From contig UBZT01000019.1 of the NCBI GenBank assembly GCA_900470155.1, positions 62,001 to 126,000 on the forward strand: a stretch of DNA of 64,000 bases, in the 5' to 3' direction. Under the pieces are notes generated by a model. It ran no database searches and was not told the origin of the DNA. It worked only from the letters and a program-made list of their open reading frames with translations. Source of the DNA: Hyphomicrobiales bacterium (GTDB taxonomy: Bacteria > Pseudomonadota > Alphaproteobacteria > Rhizobiales > Rhizobiaceae). Of this stretch, positions 53,607 to 63,153 are shown one piece after another. A program made the position numbers and the translations under genes. Positions within the stretch are counted from its first letter, which is position 1, and every line of letters begins with the position of its first letter.

Positions 53607-53810
53607 TTGAATTGGCATCCGATTGAGGCGCTTGAGCCTGGGCGATTGGCCGTTTTGTTTTTCCTGGACGAGGCAGCCCCGCGGTGCCTTGGCTATGTCG
53701 AGCAGAATGGCATCTGCGGCTGGCCAGACCATGTCTCAGGCCGCAGACCCCATGGCTGGCTTGATCTATCCGCCATGTTCGGGGGATGCCTGAAACCGTC
53801 AGGTGCGTGA
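53607..53810 (+). CDS. Small hypothetical protein, 67 aa
   Basis: A short frame starts with TTG after GGGGAACTGAAG and reads MNWHPIEALEPGRLAV, then a hydrophobic stretch, CGWPDHVSG and a Gly-rich end. The opening Trp-x-Pro-Ile resembles the start of small DUF551-type proteins. Codon use is plausible, but the frame is short and ends 11 bases inside the 3' end of the integrase remnant. It may be a real small gene or a fragment. Confidence 0.35.
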   Translation: MNWHPIEALEPGRLAVLFFLDEAAPRCLGYVEQNGICGWPDHVSGRRPHGWLDLSAMFGGCLKPSGA

Positions 53811-54425
53811 TGCCACGAGCGTAACCCTCCCTCCAAGACGACCATTTCTGCCTTCAGATGCTGACTTCGCATCATTTTCTTCGTGTTTTGACCCACCTAA
53901 ATTTTTGCTTGCCGAAAGTGGGACATTCCTGTGGGCCACATAGGTTTTGCGTCGTTCAAAACCGGCTTCGATAATCCGATTGGACTGTGCCGCCTTCGTG
54001 TAGAGCTGGGCCATTTTCGAATCAGACGAGCCGAAGATTGCCATCAATAGGTGTTCGGTTGCACCTGCTTCGGCGAGGATCGTCGCAGACGCCTTTCGCA
54101 GCCCGTGAGAACTGCAATCCGGCAGTCCCACGTCATTGCACCACCGGCGCATCTTGTTGCCAAAACCGTTGAACGAGAACGGCTTTCCATACTCAGTGAT
54201 CGGGAACGTGGGCTGGTCATGCTCAATTGCAGAGAGCGCATTCTGGAGGTCGTAGGTAATCGGCAGACTGAGCGACTGTGCGCAACGGCTCGATCCTTTT
54301 TCAGGAACGAACTCGATCCGCCCCTCAACACGGTTTTTCCAAGCAAGCTTGACAAGATCTGAACGCCTGACGCCCAGCTTGACCATGAGCTCGAAAGCAA
54401 GACGCGCAGTGGTGCCAATAACCTG
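53799..54425 (-). pseudogene. Tyrosine recombinase (integrase), N-terminally truncated
   Basis: The minus strand encodes only the catalytic part of an integrase: the first active-site Arg in VKLGVRRSDLVKLAW, the HxxR box in SSHGLRKASATILAEAG, and the region before the final Tyr in FGSSDSKMAQLYTKAA, where Ser stands in place of the usual second His (Gly-His or Gly-Trp). The frame is open back to about 54434, but integrase similarity begins only near GTTARLAFEL (about 54420). The N-terminal core-binding domain, roughly 150 residues, is absent. It abuts a second remnant on the opposite strand. Confidence 0.75.
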
Positions 54426-54848
54426 CCGGACCTGCTAAATCTCTACAAATACCTGGAGGCCTATATCGACAAGCATCGCGGCGTGCTGCTCGGGAGCGCA
54501 AAGGATCCCGGTACCTTCTTCGTCAAGACGGTGAAAAAGACGAGCCTCGACGCGGCCTATGACACGACGAAATTCTATGAGGCTTGGAGAACGGTGATCC
54601 AGCGATACGGCATCTACAATCCCTATATTGGTTGTGGCGCCACTACAGGTCTGCTGCCGCATGGACCACATAATCTGCGGGATATTCTCGCGACCCATAT
54701 CCTGAAGCAAATAGGGTCATATGAGCAGGCGAGCTATACCATTCAGGACACACTGGATGTCGTGCAGCAGCACTATGGCCGCTTCCTGCCACAGGGTAAG
54801 GCGGCGCTGACGGCTAAGATCCTCAACCAAGTATGGGAAGCGGCGTAA
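54414..54848 (+). pseudogene. Second integrase-like remnant, C-terminal part
   Basis: The plus strand carries about 145 codons without a proper start: LPDLLNLYKYLEAYIDKHRG, then an insert, GPHNLRDILATHIL and VVQQHYGRFLPQGKAAL. The His-x-x-Arg and the His-Tyr at the end fit the last part of a large tyrosine recombinase. The N-terminal half is missing, and the remaining frame starts exactly where the minus-strand remnant breaks off, near 54414-54425. The two come from different integrases, since they share no sequence. Family assignment is moderate. Confidence 0.55.
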
Positions 54849-55881
54849 AAAACTAGAAAACTCTGCTCGATAAGCTAGATTCGAGTAACATCGGTGGTGC
54901 CATTCTCGCGACCCAGCCAATCTGCGAGTGAGTCGTGCAGCATCTGAGGAGATGGCGCACTTAGAGTGTCAGTAGCGTCTGCAAGTGACGTGCGCGTGGC
55001 GGAGACGGAAGAAGTTGACACAGTCGAGAGCGTGGTCACTTCGCTCGTCAGGAGGAGTGGCCCGGCAATGCATAGCCGTGCTTGCCGGATTTAACCGTGC
55101 GCATCGCCAGATCCTCCAGCGACGGAAGCCCACGCCGGCGTAGCCAGTCACGCCACTCCGCGACCTGGCTCGCTCGGGCACAGTTCAGAAAGTCACGGAA
55201 CTCGCACTTCTGCGAGTCAGTCTAGCTTTTGACCACCGCGCTGACGCACTTTCGAGGTCACATCGATAGAATTCGAGCAGCAAAGCCAGACAAAATCGAA
55301 CGACAACGCATTGCTTTGACGAGGCAAATTGTCTGTCGCCACGTCTCGTCATGTGCAAGTACCACATGGCAAAATCGGCCTTGACGGGAATCGAACCGCC
55401 ATCCCATATTTCCGGTGACAGAAAAGTCCAAAGCGACGATCGTCAAAGTCACAATTTAGATTCTGCAAAGAAATGGCCGGAGATCAGCGTCATCAATCCA
55501 CATCACGCGCCGCAGAGTGGCGCCATCTGGCCGCAGGCGGCCTCTTCAGCCTGGCTCTAAATCCATTGCAACGAGTCAGATTGCGAGGCCGGGCAGAAAG
55601 GATCGACCCCTCGTTGGACGAGGTGGGCGACTTGATCCCGATTCACACCAGCAGAATACGCAACCATTCAAGGCTATCGGGTATGGCCCGGACTGACTAG
55701 GATTTGCCCCCGCACGAGATTTAGGCGTCAGCACGGCGTGTTCGTTCTAATTCCTTGTTTCATCTGAAATTTCGTCTGTTATACAAATTCGATCTTTCGT
55801 CAGCATTGTTAATCCGCAACCGAATGGACGCGCTTCTTTGGGAAACGACCGCCGCAAGCCATCCAGAATAGAGGCGCCGAC
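54849..55881. other. Decayed region without intact genes
   Basis: About 1 kb follows the integrase remnants and precedes the sigma factor gene. Stop codons are frequent in all frames. One short minus-strand stretch (55048-55221) has good codon use and is annotated separately. A tRNA-like T-loop string occurs at 55385-55400, but the stem does not pair. The region has the look of an old integration site or transposon debris, but no terminal repeats were found. Confidence 0.4.
55048..55221 (-). pseudogene. C-terminal fragment of an unrecognised protein
   Basis: The minus strand reads 57 codons between a TAG and a TGA, with a natural-looking sequence: CEFRDFLNCARASQVAEWRD, then WLRRRGLPSLEDLAMR and SGKHGYALPGHSS. 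It has no start codon and stands in otherwise decayed DNA, so it is probably the tail of a broken gene. I do not recognise the family. Confidence 0.35.
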
Positions 55882-56466
55882 GTGTTCTCCGGGCTCCGTC
55901 GTTGCAGTTGCGGACATCCTGCCGTGGCTCGTGTTCACGGGGCCAGCGAAGTGACTGCAAGGCTGACCGACATCTTTCTGAGCAAACGCAGATCGCTCAT
56001 CTGGAGCGTCATGCGAATCGTGCGCGATCCACAAACGGCAGAGGATGTAGCGCAGGAGACATATGTCCGGGCGAGAAAGGCGATCGAGAACGGCCCGATC
56101 GAGCACATCGAGGCGTTCCTCTATCAAACGGCCCGCAATCTCGCTATCAACCACAAGCGGCACCAGGACATGCGCGGCAGCGTGGAACGCAACGACCTGT
56201 ACGACACCGATGTCGAGAATATTGCTTCGCCATTGCCTTCTCAGGAAGCCGATTTGATTCATCGCCAACGGCTGGAACTCCTGACTGAAGCGATTGCGAA
56301 ACTGCCGCAACGTGCACAGACTGTCTGGACGCTAAGTCGCATTGAGAAATGGTCGTATCCGCGGATCGCCGAACACCTCGGCGTGTCCCCCAATACGGTA
56401 TTCAATGATCTGAAGCTCGCCCATGCCCATTGCCTCGACGCCCTGGAAAAGATCGACCGTGGCTGA
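55882..56466 (+). CDS. ECF sigma factor, FecI-like
   Basis: The protein of up to 194 aa shows sigma region 2 (FLSKRRSLIWSVMRIVRDPQ, DVAQETYVRARKAI) and region 4 (AIAKLPQRAQTVWTLSRIEK, YPRIAEHLGVSPNTVFNDLK). FecR, a TonB receptor with an STN domain and uptake genes follow, so it is a FecI-type iron-starvation sigma factor. The GTG start at 55882 follows GAGG at good spacing; another GTG at 55951 would give a 171-residue protein of typical length, so the start is uncertain. Confidence 0.9.
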   Translation: MFSGLRRCSCGHPAVARVHGASEVTARLTDIFLSKRRSLIWSVMRIVRDPQTAEDVAQETYVRARKAIENGPIEHIEAFLYQTARNLAINHKRHQDMRGSVERNDLYDTDVENIASPLPSQEADLIHRQRLELLTEAIAKLPQRAQTVWTLSRIEKWSYPRIAEHLGVSPNTVFNDLKLAHAHCLDALEKIDRG

Positions 56467-56617
56467 AGTCGCCTCATCACCCGGCTGGTTACCAATGGGA
56501 AGGGGTAGCGCTGCCATATCACCTCCGGCGAAGAGGATTTTTGGGAGATTCCGGTTTGTGAAGTGTCTCAGGTATAAGGCGGCCCGATCTGGCGACTGCC
56601 GGATAGGGATGGGCTGA

Positions 56618-57640
56618 GTGGAACGCGACACGCATAGGCGCGACAATGAAGAGCAGCAATTCGTGCATCCGGATCCAGTAATGGACGCCGCACTGAACTG
56701 GCTATTCACGCTGCAAGCCTCTCCTGACGATGCCAACCTTCGCGCCAGGTTAGACGACTGGCTCCATGCTGATCCTTCACATTCACAAGCCTTCGAGCTC
56801 GCCGTCGGCACATGGGAACTTCCCGATATGGACATGGTGGCCAACGAGATCGCGGCCCGATCCGAACACGCAATTGCTTTGCGCGAGGCTGTTGTCCATT
56901 CCGGATCAAGGCGAAGAGTGTGGCCCCGGATCGCCATGGCGGCAGCGGCGGCGGCGGCGGTGCTTCTGACCATAGGCATTCAGCAATATCCTGATTTCAT
57001 GCTGCGCTGGCGGGCTGACTATGCGACGCCCACAGGTCCGCATGAAGAGGTCTCGCTGCCCGACGGATCACGGATGATCCTGAACACCGCATCGGCGGTG
57101 TCGGTGAATTTCCAGGGGGCGAAGCGTTCGGTGACCCTTCTTAGGGGCGAAGCATATTTCGATGTGGTTCATGACGCGGCCCGGCCGTTTACTGTGGCGG
57201 CCAATTTCTCGGAAGTGGAAGTCAAAGGCACGGCGTTTTCAGTCCGCACCGACAATGCGGAAGACACTGTGGTGTTGGAAAGGGGCCATATCGATGTTTC
57301 GCTTCTTCAGAACCGCAAAGATGTGGCATCACTCGAACCGGGGGAAAGCATCACTGCCTCCTCCAATAATCTGTCTGTTGTCAGGAAATCAGACACCTCG
57401 ACCTCTCTTGCATGGCTTCAGGGACGGCTCGTCTTCACGGACCAACCGTTCGGTCAGGTTCTGGATGAAGTGGAAAGATACTACGGCCAGTCAATACTGG
57501 TGGCGAATGCCAGACTCTCAAGCATGATGGTCAATGGTAGCTACCGCCTCGATAATCCCGAGCGGATCATCCACTCGCTGGCTGCCGCTGCGGGCGCAAC
57601 TGTGACACGGCTTCCAGGCGGGATTCTAATCCTTCGTTAA
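56618..57640 (+). CDS. FecR-family anti-sigma/transmembrane regulator
   Basis: The 340-aa protein has the FecR layout: a cytoplasmic N-terminal domain (LNWLFTLQASPDDANLRARL, WLHADPSHSQAFE) that binds the sigma factor, one Ala-rich membrane helix (about residues 107-122), the periplasmic FecR domain (VSLPDGSRMILNTASAV, RGEAYFDVVHDAARPF, VKGTAFSVR) and a C-terminal part similar to the secretin/TonB short domain. It carries the signal from the outer-membrane receptor to the sigma factor. The start is a GTG with a weak ribosome site; Met at 56681 is an alternative. It follows the sigma gene after 151 bases. Confidence 0.9.
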   Translation: MERDTHRRDNEEQQFVHPDPVMDAALNWLFTLQASPDDANLRARLDDWLHADPSHSQAFELAVGTWELPDMDMVANEIAARSEHAIALREAVVHSGSRRRVWPRIAMAAAAAAAVLLTIGIQQYPDFMLRWRADYATPTGPHEEVSLPDGSRMILNTASAVSVNFQGAKRSVTLLRGEAYFDVVHDAARPFTVAANFSEVEVKGTAFSVRTDNAEDTVVLERGHIDVSLLQNRKDVASLEPGESITASSNNLSVVRKSDTSTSLAWLQGRLVFTDQPFGQVLDEVERYYGQSILVANARLSSMMVNGSYRLDNPERIIHSLAAAAGATVTRLPGGILILR

Positions 57641-57747
57641 ATAATCAACTTTTTTTGTGAGATTTGCCGAGCCCGATTGTCTCGTGTGTATGGGCCGGAA
57701 AAGCATGATGCGTATCGGCCCTTGGATCAGGAATAAGAGGGACGACG

Positions 57748-60252
57748 ATGGGGCTGATTGCGCGGGCTAAAGCAAGGGGTGAAACTGGCAGGAACGGGCC
57801 GCTTTGCGGCAGGCGCCATCTGACAGTCCTGTTTTTCACATCGAGTGTTCTTGGTGGTGTAAGTCTCATTCTTCCCACGGTCGCGAAAGCGCAGCAGCAG
57901 ATCACCGGACAGTTCGTCAGCTTCAATATCCCGGCACAGCCCCTTTCCTCGGCGATCAACGCATTCATCCGTGCAAGTAGCTGGGAAGTCGGCTTTGCCT
58001 CACAAGCGGTTGCCGGAAAGCAGTCGTCGTCAGTTAACGGCTCCATGACACCAGCCCAAGCACTGCAAGTTCTGTTGGCCGGCACCGGCGTCGGTGCCCA
58101 GATCTCCGGCCCATCGACGGCTGCTCTGGTAACGGCGCCTGTCACCGACAGCGCGATCACGACTGACGGCTCAACCGTCTTGCAAACAATTACCGTCGCT
58201 GGCGAGGGCATGGATTCCTGGGAAGCCCCGCCTAGCTACGCAGGCGGCCAGGTCGCATCGGGTGCAAAGCTCGGCCTTCTGGGCAATACAAGCATCATGG
58301 ATGCACCCTTCAATGTGGCCAGCTACACATCGAAGACGATCCAGGATCAACAGGCTGTTACCATCGCCGATGTGGTAGCCAACGATCCCTCCGTCCGGGT
58401 CTATACAAGTGGCATGGGATCGTCCGCCGGTGTCGGTGACAGTTTCTACATTCGCGGCTTTTCAGTTGGCACATATAGCGTCCTGATCGACGGCTACGGC
58501 GGCATTGCACCCGACCGCATCATTCCAGTCGAAACCATGGAAAGCGTCGAAATCCTCAAGGGGCCGAATGCCCTTCTGAACGGATATTCCCAGTATGGTT
58601 CTCTTGGAGGATCGATAAACGTCGTCCCGAAAAGGGCCACCGATGAGCCCGTTACACGCGTCACGACAAGCTACGCGTCGGACAGCCAGTTCGGAACACA
58701 TCTCGATATCGGGCGACGGTTCGGCGAAAAAGAGGAATGGGGCGTCCGAGCCAACGGCATCTTTCGAGGCGGCAATACCGCAATCGACGGGCAATCCGCT
58801 CAGCTCGGCGTCGGCACCCTCGCACTGGACTATCGTGGCGATGACTTCAGGGCTAATCTCGACACTGGCTATGTCGATCAGCAAACGGATGTACCGACCG
58901 GCGCTGCCGGCTTCGGATTTTCTTCCGACATACGCAATCCTGCTGCACCTGATCTAAGCAAGCGGATCTATCAGGATTGGGAATACTCCAACACCAAGAG
59001 TGCCTACGTGCTTGGAAAATTCGAATATGACCTGAATTCGTCATGGACCTTCTATGGCGGCGCCGGCTACCGAGACTTTTCCCAGGAATCTCTTTCCACC
59101 GACATCTTCGTCAACGACACCTTGGGCAATTCGACGGCGACGGCATATTTCAGCCCGATCCACGGACATTCGGCCTCTGCTCAGGCCGGGATAAAAGGTG
59201 AATTCGACACCGGCCCGATCAGCCACAACGTCAACCTGAACGGCTCTTATCTTTTTCAGGCGCTCAATCAGCAAAGCAATTATTACGGCTTCGCGGCATT
59301 CGATACGAACATATACAACGCGCCGACCGTCGCTCGCCCCTCGACCGCTGGTTTCAGCGATAGTCCGCCGAGATACTGGAACGTCAACGCTCCGGCCGTC
59401 ACGCTTGCCGACACCATGGCATTCCTGGACGATCATGTGCTGTTGACCGCGGGCGTGCGCCACCAGCAGATCGCCGTTGATGTGTTCAATCCGGATGGCA
59501 GCATGTCCCAGGCATATGACAAGCACGCGCTGACGCCAGCCTTCGGTCTGGTCGTGAAGCCGATAGACAACCTGTCGATCTATGCGAACTATATCGAGGG
59601 TCTCCAGCAGGGACCGACGGCCTGGGCCGGGACATCGAACGCGGGCCAGATCTTCCCTCCCATCCTGACGCAGCAATACGAAGCCGGGTTCAAATATGAT
59701 TTCGGGACGTTCACCGCGACCGCCAGTGTCTTTCAGATTACCAAGCCGGGCAGCATCATCACCACCGATGTCTTCAGCAACTCGGTGTTCAGCGTCAATG
59801 GAGAACAACGGAACCGCGGCGTCGAGCTCAATGTCTTCGGCGAGGCCGCAGAAAATCTGCGCCTGCTGGGGGGCGTTGCCTATACGCAAGGCACGCTGAC
59901 CAACACGGATGATGGCCTCTATGACGGAAATACCGCCATCGGCGTACCCCGCTGGCAATCCAATCTGGGTATAGAATGGGATCCGCAGTTCGCGGAAGGC
60001 CTCACACTGTCCGGCCGAATGATATCGACCAGTTCTCAATTCATCGATCAGGCTAACACCCAGAAACTGTCAAGTTGGACCAGGTTCGATATCGGCGCTC
60101 AGTACAAGATGGATTCATTCGGCAACCCGCTCGTCTTGCGCGCGTCGGTGGAGAACGTGTTCGACAAAAACTACTGGGCCGGGGTAGACGGTGGCTGGGC
60201 AACGACGGGCACGCCCCGCACTTTCAAGCTGTCGGCGACTGTGGATTTCTGA
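57748..60252 (+). CDS. TonB-dependent siderophore receptor with STN signalling domain
   Basis: The 834-aa outer-membrane protein has a signal peptide (cleavage near AKAQQ), an N-terminal STN domain (about 50-110; FVSFNIPAQPLSSAINAFIR, SMTPAQALQVLLAGTG) that talks to FecR, a plug (VVANDPSVRV, SFYIRGFSVG, VEILKGPNALLNG) and a 22-strand barrel ending in FKLSATVDF. The ferric-siderophore family is indicated by LVVKPIDNLSIYANYIEGLQ-type barrel segments. AGAGGGACGACG supports the ATG. The siderophore is unknown; hydroxamates are favoured by the FhuD/FhuB-like genes that follow. Confidence 0.93.
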   Translation: MGLIARAKARGETGRNGPLCGRRHLTVLFFTSSVLGGVSLILPTVAKAQQQITGQFVSFNIPAQPLSSAINAFIRASSWEVGFASQAVAGKQSSSVNGSMTPAQALQVLLAGTGVGAQISGPSTAALVTAPVTDSAITTDGSTVLQTITVAGEGMDSWEAPPSYAGGQVASGAKLGLLGNTSIMDAPFNVASYTSKTIQDQQAVTIADVVANDPSVRVYTSGMGSSAGVGDSFYIRGFSVGTYSVLIDGYGGIAPDRIIPVETMESVEILKGPNALLNGYSQYGSLGGSINVVPKRATDEPVTRVTTSYASDSQFGTHLDIGRRFGEKEEWGVRANGIFRGGNTAIDGQSAQLGVGTLALDYRGDDFRANLDTGYVDQQTDVPTGAAGFGFSSDIRNPAAPDLSKRIYQDWEYSNTKSAYVLGKFEYDLNSSWTFYGGAGYRDFSQESLSTDIFVNDTLGNSTATAYFSPIHGHSASAQAGIKGEFDTGPISHNVNLNGSYLFQALNQQSNYYGFAAFDTNIYNAPTVARPSTAGFSDSPPRYWNVNAPAVTLADTMAFLDDHVLLTAGVRHQQIAVDVFNPDGSMSQAYDKHALTPAFGLVVKPIDNLSIYANYIEGLQQGPTAWAGTSNAGQIFPPILTQQYEAGFKYDFGTFTATASVFQITKPGSIITTDVFSNSVFSVNGEQRNRGVELNVFGEAAENLRLLGGVAYTQGTLTNTDDGLYDGNTAIGVPRWQSNLGIEWDPQFAEGLTLSGRMISTSSQFIDQANTQKLSSWTRFDIGAQYKMDSFGNPLVLRASVENVFDKNYWAGVDGGWATTGTPRTFKLSATVDF

Positions 60253-60254
60253 AC

Positions 60255-61166
60255 ATGAGGGTGGGGCCAACGGTCCTTCGACCGACACGCCGACATGTGC
60301 TGCAAACCGGTATCGCTACCGGTTTGAGCCTCATGCCGGGCTTTCAAGGGCGCACTGCGCGAGCAGCGCCCTCCCATCCTCTTGTCGTGCTGGATTTCGC
60401 CCACGCGCAGTCGCTTCTGGCGCTTGGCATCGAGAGGTTCGGCATGGCGGAGCGCTGGCGTTACGAACAGTATGTCGAGGAGCCCCGCCTTCCAGCCTCG
60501 GTCTTCGACATTGGTACATTGCACCAACCAAACCTTGAGCTTCTGGCCAGGGTCCAACCTCAGCGGATCATTCATTCGCGGGAGTGGCCGACCGATACCG
60601 AACAGCTCGCGCGGATCGCGTCCTTGACGGAGCTATCGATCTATACCGGCACACCGGCGCCTCTCGATCGTGCACGGCAATCATTCTTGCAAATCGCGGA
60701 GATCGCCGATGTCACGCAGCGCGCAGCAGATTATATGACCGGCTTCGAAGATCACATGAATGCCTACCGCTCCCGTCTAAGACCATTCGAAGGCAAAAGA
60801 GTGATGGAGCTATGGGCAGCGACGCCGCGCGACTTCTGGACGCTTGGTAGTGCCAGCCTCGTCCACGATGTCCAAGAGCATTTGGGGCTGAGAAATGCTG
60901 TGCAGGAGAGCGGCGACACCTGGGGTTGGCTGCCGGTCACGATGCGAGAACTGGGCGCTCTGGACGACACGATTATCATCCATTTTGGCCCGGTGCCTGC
61001 CCCGTTAAGCAACAACCCGCTCTGGAACAGTTTCGGCTTCGTTCGACGCCGGCAACTCGTCGTCTTACCCCGTAGCTGGCTGTTCGGCGGACTTCCCGAA
61101 GCGGATAGAATTGCCCGGCTCCTCACGCAGGCATTGGAGGGACGACATCATCTCTCCGCAATCTGA
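60255..61166 (+). CDS. Iron-siderophore ABC transporter binding protein (FhuD-like)
   Basis: The 303-aa protein starts with a twin-arginine signal (RPTRRHVLQTGIATGLSL) and has the single-helix-hinge layout of class III binding proteins: VVLDFAHAQSLLALGIERFG, NLELLARVQPQRII and LTELSIYTGT. Relatives deliver ferric hydroxamates to FhuB. The ATG lies two bases after the receptor stop. The permease frame begins inside or just after its end. It is typical of Tat-exported FhuD-like proteins. Confidence 0.88.
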   Translation: MRVGPTVLRPTRRHVLQTGIATGLSLMPGFQGRTARAAPSHPLVVLDFAHAQSLLALGIERFGMAERWRYEQYVEEPRLPASVFDIGTLHQPNLELLARVQPQRIIHSREWPTDTEQLARIASLTELSIYTGTPAPLDRARQSFLQIAEIADVTQRAADYMTGFEDHMNAYRSRLRPFEGKRVMELWAATPRDFWTLGSASLVHDVQEHLGLRNAVQESGDTWGWLPVTMRELGALDDTIIIHFGPVPAPLSNNPLWNSFGFVRRRQLVVLPRSWLFGGLPEADRIARLLTQALEGRHHLSAI

Positions 61167-63153
61167 AACGCGACGCAAAAGGCGTTCTATCTTTGTCTTT
61201 CCATTGTTATGCATTCCCGGAGCCTTGGCCGCCCTTCTGAGCCTCTATCACATTTGGCTGGACATTCCTCTGTCGACGTGGTGGCAAGCGCTACTAGCGC
61301 CGGATTTCGAAATTCCTGGCCAGATGATCGTGCATTTCATCACCCTTCCGCGCATAGCCGCAAGCCTGCTGGCCGGTGCATCCTTGTCGCTCTCCGGCCT
61401 GATTTTCCAGCAAGTCCTGCGCAATCCACTGGCCGAGCCGTCGACAACCGGTGTGTCGGCGGGTGCGGCACTCGCCCTGAAAGCCTCGGCCTTGCTCGTT
61501 CCTTCGTTGGCCTTGCCGCCTGTGCCGGTTGCGTGCGCAGGCGCGGCTGCGGCTATGTGCCTGACGCTTGCGCTGGCATCGCGCAACCTCGCCTCACCGC
61601 TGCGGCTGATCCTGGCCGGCCTTGTCGTCGGCCTGTTCTGTGGCGGGATCAATTCTGTGTTGGCGCTGTTCTTCCACGAAGAACTGCGGAGCGTCTTTCT
61701 CTGGAATACCGGCTCGCTGCTTAATCTCGGTTGGGACGCGTCAGCCTACATGGCACCTGTGCTGTTGATATGCGCTTTACTGACCGTTCTGTTGATCCGT
61801 CCACTGGAATTGCTTGCACTGGAAGAGCACGGGGGCCGCAGTCTGGGCGTACCGGTGGTCGCGGTTCGGTTAACCGGACTGCTGCTTGCGGTCGTGCTGG
61901 CTTCCGTCACCATCGCTTCGGTAGGCGTGATCGGGTTTGTTGGCATAGCGGCACCGGCGATCGCGCGGCTCGCAGGCGCCAGGACATTCAGGCAACGGGT
62001 GGTCGCGACGCCCCTCCTGGGGAGCATTCTTCTCTGGCTCGCCGATCAGATCACGCAGATCAATCCACTGTTAAGCAACGAGCTGCCGACCGGTGTCTTG
62101 ACGGCCATATTCGGTGGCGCCCTCCTGCTCTGGATGCTGCCGCGACTCCGTGGCGCGAACCTTGGTGACGCTGGCGCCTCCCTTGCAAGCCGCAACGTCA
62201 CCAAGGCTCCGTGCATCGCATTCGCCTTTTGGGCCGTCCTGCTGGTCATTATAATATGGGCGTCGCTTTTATCCGCGCAGAGCCTTGATGGCTGGCTCTG
62301 GCAGGGTGTTTCCGATGGAAATGCCGCTTTTGAATGGCGCTGGCCTCGTGTCGCTGCCTCCGCAATGGCAGGAGCGATGCTGGCTGTGGCGGGCGCTATC
62401 ATCCAGAGGATCACCGGAAATGCGATGGCCAGTCCGGAAATTCTCGGGATAAGTTCTGGCGCTGGCTTGGGAGTGGCCTTGTTGTTTCTGGTTGATCCAG
62501 CTTCGGGCCATGCGCTGAAAGTGTCTGCAGCCAGCGGCGGGGCCTTCCTGACCCTGGCCCTGAGCTTCGCGCTTGTGAGAAATGCATCGGCGTCTCCGGA
62601 ACGGATGTTGCTGACTGGCGTGGCCCTTGCGACAGTATTCGGCGCGCTGTTGTCGGCCATCACGGTGCGATTTGATCCGCGAGTCGCCGGCCTGCTGTCA
62701 TGGCTTACCGGCTCAACCTATTCGGTCACGATTTTCGACATCCTCGCCCTGGCAAGCGTCGCCCTTGGCGTCACAGCGATCCTCCCTCTTACCCTGCGCT
62801 GGCTTGTGATATTGCCGTTGGGAGACGTATCGGCGCGCCAGATCGGGGTCAATGTGGGTGCAAGCCGCCTGACGCTGCTGCTCATTGCATCGCTGCTTAC
62901 CGGAACAGCAGTACTCACCGTAGGGCCTTTGAGTTTCGTCGGTTTGATAGCACCTCATCTCGCTAGGATGACCGGCGGCAGAACCGCACTTTCTCAACTC
63001 ACTATCTCGGCAATTCTCGGAGCAATAGTCATGGTTTCAGCTGATTGGCTCGGCCGAAATCTTCTGTTCCCGTATGAGATACCCGCCGGCACACTGGCTG
63101 CACTCGTCGGTACACCCTACTTTTTCTGGCTGATGTGGCACCAATCGCAATGA
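61111..63153 (+). CDS. Fused iron-siderophore ABC permease (FhuB-like)
   Basis: The 680-aa protein is two FecCD/BtuC-type permeases in one chain (about 1-335 and 345-680), as in FhuB. Each half has the family signatures: QVLRNPLAEPSTTGVSAGAA and GFVGIAAPAIARL in the first, QRITGNAMASPEILGISSGA and FVGLIAPHLARM in the second. No ATG, GTG or good TTG sits at a suitable place: the TTG at 61111 lies within the binding-protein gene without a clear ribosome site, whereas GGAGGGACGAC directly precedes an in-frame ATC-ATC (61150). Initiation may be non-standard. The ATPase that normally follows is missing. Confidence 0.9.
   Translation: MPGSSRRHWRDDIISPQSETRRKRRSIFVFPLLCIPGALAALLSLYHIWLDIPLSTWWQALLAPDFEIPGQMIVHFITLPRIAASLLAGASLSLSGLIFQQVLRNPLAEPSTTGVSAGAALALKASALLVPSLALPPVPVACAGAAAAMCLTLALASRNLASPLRLILAGLVVGLFCGGINSVLALFFHEELRSVFLWNTGSLLNLGWDASAYMAPVLLICALLTVLLIRPLELLALEEHGGRSLGVPVVAVRLTGLLLAVVLASVTIASVGVIGFVGIAAPAIARLAGARTFRQRVVATPLLGSILLWLADQITQINPLLSNELPTGVLTAIFGGALLLWMLPRLRGANLGDAGASLASRNVTKAPCIAFAFWAVLLVIIIWASLLSAQSLDGWLWQGVSDGNAAFEWRWPRVAASAMAGAMLAVAGAIIQRITGNAMASPEILGISSGAGLGVALLFLVDPASGHALKVSAASGGAFLTLALSFALVRNASASPERMLLTGVALATVFGALLSAITVRFDPRVAGLLSWLTGSTYSVTIFDILALASVALGVTAILPLTLRWLVILPLGDVSARQIGVNVGASRLTLLLIASLLTGTAVLTVGPLSFVGLIAPHLARMTGGRTALSQLTISAILGAIVMVSADWLGRNLLFPYEIPAGTLAALVGTPYFFWLMWHQSQ

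Noticed and set aside
55385..55400. tRNA-like T-loop (GGTTCGATTCC on the minus strand)
   Set aside because: The flanking bases do not form a T stem, and no D arm, anticodon arm or acceptor stem can be built around it. At most a decayed attachment site.
55678..55740. Possible tRNA remnant on the minus strand
   Set aside because: GC-rich strings resemble parts of tRNA genes, but the T-loop and anticodon loop do not fit and no acceptor stem pairs.
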